From Saxidomus purpurata (taxonomy: Eukaryota > Mollusca > Bivalvia > Venerida > Veneridae), in NCBI GenBank assembly GCA_022818135.1, contig JAFMSR010000009.1, positions 14,545,827-14,609,826 on the forward strand: DNA of 64,000 nt. Reading direction: 5' to 3'. Below, in pieces: positions 55,519 to 64,000 of this stretch. The notes under the pieces are model-generated. The model searched no databases. It worked only from the letters and a program-made list of their open reading frames with translations, and was not told the origin of the DNA. Made by a program: the position numbers and the translations under genes. Numbering within the stretch: the stretch's first letter is position 1; the number at the start of each line of letters is the position of its first letter.

Positions 55519-55765
55519 AAAACGATATCCTTTATTTTACACGTTTTTGAAGACGTTCTAATAAACAACAGTTTGAAAACACACATTGAACGGTTAAAAT
55601 TTTACGTACATAATACATAATCTGTGAAGATAGCTGTACATGAACGTGACAGAAGTAATACCGCATGGTTTGATGACGTAGATCACATTTGAAACACGTC
55701 GATTGAAAACAGATAAACTTTTTGATATTTATACCAATATTTTGACGAAGACATCTGCTACAGAA

Positions 55766-55817
55766 ATGTCAGACCCTGTAGAAGATCCAAACCTGAAGGC
55801 AGGGCATGCGCCTGCAG
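55766..55817 (+). CDS. DAP: DAP1 exon 1
   Basis: Encodes MSDPVEDPNLKAGHAPA; donor GTAGTA. Phase 1 exit. The open frame extends upstream to 55703, so the 5' boundary of translation rests on comparison with the family. Confidence 0.9.
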
Positions 55818-58800
55818 GTAGTATTTCCGTTTTTAATGAAGAATTTCGCATCAGTATGCTGCCAAAGAAAGTTTCTCTTCTTTGCTAACACCGAACAACA
55901 TGGCCCATGGCCATGCCAGGGCCCAGACCCAGTCAGACCTGTGACAGTGTGTCGATGTATTTTTGTACTGTAGATACAGTACATGGTTTCATATTTAATA
56001 GTGTTTGTGATCTGTCAAGCTCTTCTGTATGACATGACAAATAAAAATTACTTGCATTAAACAGCCTGTTTATCAGGCTGATATCACTGATAACAACAAA
56101 TTTGCCCCAATCAAGCTTGTATTGCCCGATCTGGCTAATATTTATCAATAGAAATTATAGTTTTTGTAAATATTTTGAAAAGTATTTGATAAAATAATTT
56201 CTAAAGTCCTAGAACATGTTCCGTGCAACATTACATTATGTTCGAAGTCATCACCCAAATATAATTAGCCACTTTTTGCACCAGAATTCTAGCTTTTTAC
56301 TTTCACTTTGCATATGGTTGAGGGCCCTTGTATCGGCACTGTCCTTTGATCGGTTTTGATTTGATTTGAAAGAGATTTTATCAAGGTCCGTCCAAAAGCT
56401 AAATTTTTAGATTGGGTTTTGGATGAGACCGCGGCATGTCTCCCCTCATGCCTAGAAAAGTAGAATTTTGAAGCCGAAAAAAAGGAGAGATTTACCTGAC
56501 TGCAATTTCAATCAAGTTTTAGCCAAAGATTGAATTTGATTGGTTGTGAAAAAGTAGGTCAATCGCGGTGACCAGTGAGATCTGTGAGTGTGATTGACCT
56601 AGTTTGTATGTCTGGATCGTGGAAGCCTAACTATTTTGGAATTTTGGTAATAGGAAGTATGCATTTGAGTTTTGTAATAAAATTCTTCGATGGTGCCATA
56701 TTTGTTTTTAATATAGTCTATTGAGATTAAGCGCATGCGCGTGAGTGACTGTTGGATTTTTTACTACAACAGCAAAACGTTAGTTTCTGGTCCTATGTGA
56801 TCTGATTTTGATTTTTTTCTTTTTATCAGGCAAAATGGCAGTACTAGTAGTTATTCAATTAAATTACTTAAATGCATACAAACAATAAAAGGGACATGGC
56901 ATGCTTGTCCAGAAAGCTGCATTAATTTATGAATTTTGACAGTTTTAATATATATTTAATTATTTCAAACACTAAGCCCATAATTTTGTAGAAGTGCCTA
57001 ATATAATATTGGACTTATTCATGTGATGTTACGTCATCAGTTAGTGTGTTGCACCAATTCAAGGAATGCATGCAAAATGGCTGACATTTGTTAACATGCT
57101 GCTGATTTGCTACATGTGGTGGAGTAATACAAGATTGTTTGCCGCTATGAATTAGCAGAATAATGGAATAAAAGATTTAAATTGCAAGCAAGTGTATGAT
57201 TTATTCTAATAATTTATAGAACGTTATTTATTTAGTAGTGATATAAAATTATAAATGCTTAGAGTAACGACACAAGGACCAAAGAGGATACATGTACATG
57301 TACTTTTAATGTAAAATAGCCAAAGACTCCTGATAAAAAAAACTGTAACTTTTATTTCGATAAAAAGTAGGTGTTTATAACAAGACTTTCAAAGCAATTC
57401 ATTAAATATTTCTTGAAATATTTATACAATTCTTAGTTTCTTTTCATAAATTAAAGTCCAATCAGGCAATTAAAGCTTGATTGGGCTTCAAAGCCTGATC
57501 GGGCAGTGTTACCAGCCTGTTTAAATTAAACTTTAATGTAAAATGTATCAATGGCGACTGTAACATAACAATATGAAGTGAAGTTATATAGGGGCGGTAG
57601 CCCCCACACCCCTCTTTGTATAAGTTGTAACATTAGGGGCCGCTGCCCCCAATCTCTTCCTTTTTCATTTCAAAGGCCAACTGATCCAAAGCATACCTTA
57701 AAGCAATAGTCCCAATCAATGAGGACCACTAAACTAGAATCTACCCAATGCCCAGTTCATCTACCACATTGGTAATGCAATTTCAATCAAACTTTGTGTA
57801 AAGTTTATTTTCTATATACAGCTGATGCCCCTTGAGTTTCAGTTGAATTGCTTTAAGGGTCTTTGAAAATTAAATGCAGAATTCCATGGTCAGGTAGAGC
57901 CATAATATATTTCTGTCCAAAGCCATATCTACCACATTGATAATGTAACGGGGGGGATCCGAATTCAAATTTTATTAAGTTTTCTTTGCATCTTTTTAAA
58001 CACCCGAACGTATTTCCATTTTCAAGTTTTCGTTCTTTTGTATGCCCCAAATGTTAGTTCTCTGTTGTGGCAGTGCTTGTCCATTCCCCTGCCATATTTA
58101 TCTCTTTGTCTATCAGCAGGTTCTTTTGGCATGTATGGCTGCTGTTCTACTGCCAGCTCTTGTTATGTGTATACTGTTGTGGTACATGTACTGTCTAGAT
58201 GAAGGGCTGCTAATCCATCGCACCAATTTAGCCAAGTGGAGTTTAATTTATCATGTATTTATCCTATATTACAGTGAAAGTAGGAGGTATGCGTGTAACA
58301 ACTCACAAGAAGACAGAGAAGCAGGCGGATGAAAAACCTGCGGAAGAAGATGCCGAGGAATATGAAGTGTAAGAATGTAAACTGGATAGCTTTTGAATTA
58401 CCCTGCTGAATTTCTAAAATGGACTTGTCCATCTTTATACCCCCAAAACGAAGTTTAGGGGGGTATATAGGAGTCACCCGGTGGTTGGTCGGTCGGTCGG
58501 TTGGTCGGTCGGTCGGTCGGTCGGTCGGTCGGTCGGGCGGTCTGTTGCATTTTCCTTGTCCGGAGCATAACTTGAAAACTACTAGTTGGAATTCAATACA
58601 ACTTCATACAATGGTCAAGCACATTGAGAGGAAGTGCAGTGCGCAAGAACCATAACTCCATCTTGACTAATTACAGAGTTATTGCCCTTTGTTACTTTTT
58701 CCTTGTCCGGAGCATAACTTGAAAACTACAAGTTGGAATTCAATACAACTTCATACAATGGTCAAGCACATTGAGAGGAAGTGCAGTGCGCAAGAACCAT

Positions 58801-61800
58801 AACTCCATCTTGACTAATTACAGAGTTATTGCCCTTTGTTACTTTCCTCCTTTGTCCGGAGCATAACTTGAAAACTACTCGTTGGAATTCAATACAACTT
58901 CATACAATGATCAAGCACACTCAGAGGAAGTGCAGTGTACAAGAACTATAACTCCATCTTGAGTATTTACTGAGTTATTGCCCTTTGTTACTTTTCCTTG
59001 TCCGGAGCATAACTTGAAAACTACAGGTTGGAAATCAATACAACTTCATACAATGGTCAAGCACATTGAGAGGAAGTGCAGTGCACAATAACTATAACTC
59101 CATCTTGACTAATTACAGAGTTTTGCCCTTTGTTACTTTCCCTCCTTGTCCGGAGCATAACTTGAAAACTACAAGTTGGAATTCAATACAACTTCATACA
59201 ATGATAGCACATTTGGAGGAAGTGCAGTGCACAGGAACTATAACTCCATCTTGACTCATTACAGAGTTATTACCCTTTGTTACTTTTCCTTGTCCAGAGC
59301 ATAACTTGAAACTTCTGGTTGGAATTCAATACAACTTCATACAATGGTCAAGCACAGTGAGAGGGAGTGCAGTGCACAGGAACCATAACTCCATCTTGAC
59401 TAATTACAGTGTTATTGCCCTTTGTTACTTTTCCCTGTCTGGAGCTTTTTCGAAAACTACAAGTTGGGATTCAATACAACTTCATACAATGGTCAAGCAC
59501 AATGGAGGAACTGCTAAGAACAATATCTCTTTTTAGTTTGTTTGCAAGGTATTATGTTACTACGAACTTCTTCAGTTTATAAAGCAATCCTTTTGGGGGT
59601 ATTAATCACATTTAGTGATAGCTCTAGTTTAGTTTGGATGGGACCAATATTTGTTTGAAAGGATTTTAAGTGAAAGATTATTGACAGAATAGCAAACAGC
59701 GCAGATGATCAGACTGGTTGTAAAAGTAGAGTCAGGGTCAGATTGGGGCTAAGGGTTAAGTGGTTGAACAGATATTTGATGTTTAAAACATTATTTATAT
59801 TGTAATTTTATATGACTTTGTATACTCAGTTCCTAGAACATTTCATAGACTTAACATGTCATTTAAATCAGAATATTTAAATAACAAGTGCAGTCAATTT
59901 GGTTCAGGACCATTACAAAACAAGTTTTCTTAATATCTATCAATCGCTCTTGAAATCTCAGATGGTACTGATTATCACATGTTTCATGTGTCAATGGTAC
60001 CCATTCACAGTACTGACATATTACTTGGCCTCACTGAGATCAAAATCTGGTCTTCAAAACTGTGAAGAAAAATGCAGTCTAACTCTTGTACGTTCTCATT
60101 TAAAAAAACTTGCTAAAATCATATTTATCTTTTTAACATTTTATCCACTGGCATAAGTTATTTCCTTTTGTTTCAGCCCAGCCAAGGTAGATAAACACCA
60201 TCAGCAGTTACTGTTATCAGGGGCCGTCACCAAGGTAGGTAACTTGCTCTTCTTTCGAGTTTTGAACTTTTGTTGTTTGAGTATTTAACATGGTATGTGT
60301 ATTTAAATGCATGTTTTTGTATGAAACTGTAGAACATGCCATTTAATATAGCAAAACTTTTTCTTGTAGAAATTTGAAACACACTTCAAAGTTATAAATT
60401 AAGACCTAAACAAACCAGAGGTAAACAAAATCTTTGAAATACCTGTGATGAATACTGTTCATAGTTCTGATATGTTAACTCAGAAAGTTGTATAGACATA
60501 AACATAAGGCATTGAGAAAAGTTTTTGTGTATGCTTTGCACTTAGAGGTTTACACTTGATCCTTAGATAAATTGATTGCCAGAATGTGAAAATGGAGATC
60601 TTTATCCCAAGGTTAGGTTGTTTATTAGTTTTTAGACTTTTTATCTTAAAATGTTACCTTTGAGCTGTTCAAAGTCCAGCTACTGGTTGGTTGGTATTAA
60701 GGCAAAATGCAAAATTGATGTACAACGTGACAAAAAGACCATTAGAGGTCAAATATATCATATCTTTTGAAGTAAATATGCTACAGTTTAGAGTGAAGTA
60801 TCAAATTAGAGCATGTTTATGAATACCATTGAAATTTGCACTGCTCGGAATATTAATTAGGTGGAAAAAAACATGCAAAATTTGAATCTTTTAAGGTTGC
60901 TTCTTATTCTTGTAACTCCATTGTATTTTAAAATTAAAGGCATGGTACAAGCATTTGAGCTCATTTACATAATTTATGCATATTTATGATAATAAGCGAA
61001 GTTTTATAATAACAGTAAATCCACAGCATATCAACCGATTTTCATAAGCTGTATACTGGATTCCTTCCAGTTCTCAGGCGGAAAATGAACATTTTTAGCT
61101 CGACTATTCGGAGAATATGGAGAGCTATTACAGTCACTTGTGTGTCGAGGCGTTGCCCCCGGCCTTCTTTTGGTTAAAGTTTTGCCTGCTAAGTACTATA
61201 TGCACATATCTCAGTAACCACTTATGATATTGACTTGAAACTTTGTTCATGTCTTTAGGGGTGTCATACAATCAAGGCAGATAACTCTTGAAAAAATTTA
61301 ATACAAATTATGGCCCTTGTTTGACTTTTGAAAACTTGGTTAAAGTTTTGCCTGCTAGGTACTATCATGCACATATCTCAGTAACCACTTGTGATATTGA
61401 CTTGAAACTTTGTTCATGTCTCTAGGGTGTCGTCCACAGTCAAGTCAGATAACTCTTGTATAAATTTAGTACTAATTATGGCCCTTGTTTGACTTTTGAA
61501 AATTTGGTTAAAGTTTTGCCTACTAGGTACATCATGCACATATCTCAGTAACCACTTATGATATTGACTTGAAACTTTTTTAATGTCTTAAGTGGTGTCA
61601 CACAGTCAAGACAGATAACTCTTGTTTAAATTTAGTGCAAATTATGGCCCTTGTTTGACTTTGAAAATTTGGGAAAGTTTTGCATCCAAGGTACTATCAT
61701 GCACATATCACGTAACCACTTATGGTAATTTATCAAACCTTGCAATAGTGTTCAGGGTAAATTTTGTATCAAACAATTAATTTACCAAAAATTAAATCTA

Positions 61801-62894
61801 TAGTTATAGATTTTGACTTTTTTTATGATTCAACTTTCCTAGTTTATACTTCATAGTTAGCAGAATTTTGTTTTGCTATTACACTGATAAAAGTTTTGTT
61901 TTATTAGCAAACACCCACAATAGTCGAGCGTGCTGTCTTATGGACAGCTCTTGTTGTATTTATTGTAGCAACAAATACTAGTAAACCCATAAAATTTTCC
62001 AAGGATAAACTTAGGTATTGTGATGACATTATAAACTTGTCAGTTTATCGACTGTGTCCACAGCTTGTTTATAAATGAGGCCAGAAAAGGGGTACAATTT
62101 CTTTCTTTAAAGCCACATCGGGCAACCAATTATCAGGCACTCAACTTTGTGCAAAGCATTATTCCCAACAAAGATGTTTAGTGCTTGTTTTACTATTTTA
62201 AATACATGTACGAAAAAAAAACCAATAAATATAAGTATATTCCATTCAAGATACACACCATTTTACTTGCATTATTTACATTTATAGTGTTCATGTTCAG
62301 AAGGATGGAATATGAACAGTAATGATTTTTCTTGCTCATGCAGATCCTTAAAAAAATTAAAAAAAGGGGAAGCCAAAATAAAAAAAATAAGCATATTGTG
62401 AGCCTTGAACCCTGTCCGCGTGGGTGGCAAACTATAAAACACGAAACATAAAATCGCCCAAAGATCCGGTAGCGCCCGACAACTGGTAGGAATCCAGTAG
62501 TTCTGTAAATCTCAAGAGTCTACAATGTTTAAAGATTTAAATAAGTATTATAAAAATGGTCAAATTTTAACGCACACCATTTCAGTCAGTAAATATTCAA
62601 AAGTATTTTTGTTGTTAAAATGTTGATGGAATTCCAGTAAATGCACTTAAATCTCAACAGTACTTCAGTACCGTGCTCAGTACATTGCGCTATACAGAGC
62701 ATAGCCCTGTATCTGTGCAACAGTACCTTGCTGCGTATCTGCGCTTTACAGTACCTGACCGCGTATCTGTGCTACAGTACATTTCATCGAACTGCAAAAG
62801 GGACAACTGTCTCTGTTAGTTCAAAATATACACATTATTAGGTCCAATAATAAAAAAAAAAAAAAAACAACCCAACCACCCCAAAAAGCCAAAG

Positions 62895-62985
<91 letters not shown>

Positions 62986-63006
62986 ACCACCCCCCCCCCC
63001 CCCCCA

Positions 63007-63059
<53 letters not shown>

Positions 63060-63060
63060 A

Positions 63061-63144
<84 letters not shown>

Positions 63145-63816
63145 CCGCGGCGGGGGTTTTACCTTTAAGGGCCCTTTTGTCGTATTGTGCATCATATAGA
63201 AAGTCACTTGTGTAAACACGCAGATGAGCTTTTAGGAAAGTACATGTGGCTGGTCTGGTAGTACCAGGAGGGGGGGGGGAATCCAGTTGTTGAAGGTTCA
63301 AATCTAATTGATAAAAATGGGAAATTTATGTCAATAGCTACTTGAAACAAAAGGTTCAGATCCATCTATACAATGGTTGCCAATGATTATCTAAATACAA
63401 AGAAACCTGAATAAAGGGACGTTACCAGGGATTCAGTAAAAAGAGTGAAGCTTCACAGAAGTGTATTCATGATCATCTTGAAATAGCAAATGGATGTAAC
63501 TGCAATTGCCTGCTAAATTCAAAGGGTTCTTCAGTGGGATTTTTCAGGAGCAAAAAGGAAGAAATGATGTTTTTCTGATAAAAATCTATAAAAGCAACTG
63601 CAGTATTTTTAAATTGGGGAGGAAAAAGGTTTTGATTTCAGTAATGGAAATCTGAAAGTTGTGAATAGTTGCACTAGAGTCTGCTATTCATTTCAGGGTG
63701 ACAAAGATTTCCCAGAAGCTGCTGTTCGTGCAATTCATGATAAACCACAGCCAACGCATGATAACAGACCTATGCACTCACCTCAGCAGAAAATCATACA
63801 GCAACCAAGGAAATAG
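55766..63816 (+). CDS. DAP: Death-associated protein 1 (DAP1), complete
   Basis: A small, mostly disordered cytosolic protein; in mammals it restrains autophagy and is an mTOR substrate. Four exons (55766-55817, 58275-58368, 60177-60234, 63697-63816) join with GT-AG introns of phase 1, 2 and 0 to give 107 residues (human 102). Conserved blocks are KAGHAPAVKVGGMRV (residues 11-25), SGAVTKGDKDFPEAA (63-77) and the C-terminal IQQPRK. The acidic linker EKPAEEDAEEYE (37-48) replaces the human one. Human Ser3 and Ser51, both followed by Pro, align with Asp3 and Ala51 here. The start matches family length; an in-frame Met at 55703 would add 21 residues without family support. Intron 2 holds a 146-bp array; intron 3 holds a 165-bp array and a long A-run. 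Confidence 0.96.
55830..58265. other. DAP1 intron 1, no further gene
   Basis: AT-rich. Contains related GCTTGATTGGGCTTC / CCCCAATCAAGCTTG blocks in opposite orientation (56112 and 57472) and an imperfect GGGGGCTACCG / CGGTAGCCCCC-type GC island at 57592-57650. No exon beyond DAP1. Confidence 0.4.
58275..58368 (+). CDS. DAP: DAP1 exon 2
   Basis: Acceptor TATATTACAG; donor GTAAGA. Encodes VKVGGMRVTTHKK and the acidic linker. The alternative donor two bases earlier would break the frame into exon 3. Confidence 0.95.
58487..58540. repeat. (GGTC)n microsatellite
   Basis: About thirteen GGTC units with one TTGG interruption, at the left edge of the 146-bp array in DAP1 intron 2. Confidence 0.95.
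58549..59535. repeat. 146-bp tandem array, 7 copies, DAP1 intron 2
   Basis: Units start at TGTCCGGAGCATAACTTGAA near 58558, 58704, 58853, 58999, 59147, 59291 and 59436 (144-149 bp). Each holds GGAATTCAATACAACTTCAT and AAGTGCAGTGC..CAAGAACCATAACTCC. Dispersed single units of this family occur at 13800-14220 and 33620-33840. Open frames across it repeat the same peptide and are not genes. Confidence 0.95.
59540..60170. other. DAP1 intron 2, remainder
   Basis: AT-rich, no repeat array or further exon recognised. An 85-codon frame at 59899-60156 has no supporting context. Confidence 0.45.
60177..60234 (+). CDS. DAP: DAP1 exon 3
   Basis: Acceptor TTTTGTTTCAG, donor GTAGGT. Encodes PAKVDKHHQQLLLSGAVTK, with the hydrophobic LLLSG segment equivalent to human VFISG. 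Confidence 0.93.
60240..61090. other. DAP1 intron 3, first part
   Basis: AT-rich, nothing recognised. Confidence 0.45.
61096..61929. mobile_element. Tandem-core element with TAGCTCGACTATT inverted ends
   Basis: Left end TAGCTCGACTATT, right end AATAGTCGAGC. Three full and one partial unit aligned on GTTAAAGTTTTGCCT near 61172, 61336 and 61504, then about 61668 (about 165 bp). Units hold ATGCACATATCTCAGTAACC and AATTATGGCCCTTGTTTGAC. Its architecture matches the element at 26405-27370 while the core differs. In DAP1 intron 3. Confidence 0.8.
61975..62830. other. DAP1 intron 3, no feature
   Basis: AT-rich. A small set of CAGTACCTTGCTGCGTATCT / CAGTACCTGACCGCGTATCT repeats lies at 62723-62777, about 50 bp in two copies. 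Confidence 0.5.
62851..63142. repeat. Long impure A homopolymer with a C-run
   Basis: Nearly 290 bp of A interrupted by CCACCACCCC and a C-run at 62990-63005. It is bounded on the right by CCCCGCGGCGGGGG. Poly-Phe frames on the - strand are artefacts. The length and impurity suggest assembly or read error around a real A-tail. Confidence 0.9.
63697..63816 (+). CDS. DAP: DAP1 exon 4
   Basis: Acceptor TTCATTTCAG; ends in TAG. Encodes GDKDFPEAAVRAIHDKPQP to KIIQQPRK, the most conserved part of the family. Confidence 0.97.
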   Translation, partial: GDKDFPEAAVRAIHDKPQPTHDNRPMHSPQQKIIQQPRK

Positions 63817-64000
63817 ACCAATCAGGAGCCTCCATCTTGTATCACCATAGCGATTTTGTTGGAACATGGGAAAGAAGAAATTTGAAAATTGAATATTTGA
63901 AATACAATGTATCTGTTAAAAGAAGTCAAGGCTGTTACTGTTAAGTGATTTTAGAATAGTATTAAATGCTGCTGGAGTGGTACAATGGTTAACCTTTTTA
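63817..64000 (+). other. DAP: DAP1 3' untranslated region (partial)
   Basis: Sequence after the TAG stop continues without a second gene. No AATAAA signal is seen before the window ends, so the transcript end lies beyond it. Confidence 0.6.

Noticed and set aside
58419..59536. Three + strand frames of 62-78 codons in DAP1 intron 2
   Set aside because: They repeat the same peptide because they read the 146-bp array.
62816..63301. 161- and 132-codon frames rich in Phe on the - strand
   Set aside because: They translate a near-pure A homopolymer and a C-run; no gene.

Overview
The window looks like the nuclear genome of a bivalve mollusc. It is AT-rich and has spliced genes with small exons in long introns. 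About half of it can be read as tRNA-headed SINEs, minisatellites, and repetitive elements carrying tandem cores of about 145-168 bp, like the pearl or Helentron-associated (HINE) elements described in bivalves. The two conserved genes match animal families. The exact species cannot be told from the sequence; a heterodont (clam-like) bivalve is a guess. A run of exactly 500 N (25292-25791) marks a scaffold gap.

Three genes are well supported. (1) On the + strand, 9132-22796 (seven exons, 3' end not found) encodes a secreted protein with a signal peptide, a three-finger (Ly6/uPAR-like) domain, a ShK domain and a thrombospondin type 1 repeat. (2) On the - strand, 51124-43085 (five exons, complete, 283 aa) encodes inositol oxygenase (MIOX), with all six di-iron ligands present. 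(3) On the + strand, 55766-63816 (four exons, complete, 107 aa) encodes death-associated protein 1 (DAP1). Its positions 3 and 51, the serines phosphorylated through mTOR in human DAP1, are Asp and Ala. The three genes have unrelated jobs and no shared pathway is evident.

Layout: 1-9100 is intergenic, with a SINE, a degenerate array, a 109-bp satellite with a 218-bp higher-order period, an AT-rich array interrupted by a TA-flanked MITE, and a roughly 340-bp repeat series carrying RFX X-box-like palindromes. 9132-22796 is gene 1, its introns filled with 40-bp, 37-bp, about 25-bp and 166-bp arrays. 22800-43000 is mostly repeats: pearl-like arrays, transposon ends, a SINE, a truncated CR1-like retrotransposon next to a 99-bp inverted repeat, and a few isolated exon-like segments. 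43085-51124 is MIOX, with a possible small membrane-protein ORF and a phase-compatible cassette-like exon in its introns. 51125-55700 holds fold-back elements and microsatellites. 55766-63816 is DAP1, whose introns hold a 146-bp array, a 165-bp array and a long A homopolymer.

The most unusual items are the three-finger/ShK/TSP1 architecture built from phase-1 modules, the serial X-box palindromes upstream of that gene, the Helitron-like hairpin end 21 bp before its fifth exon, and the strictly alternating dimer structure of the 109-bp satellite. I did not find a defence system, operon or CRISPR array.
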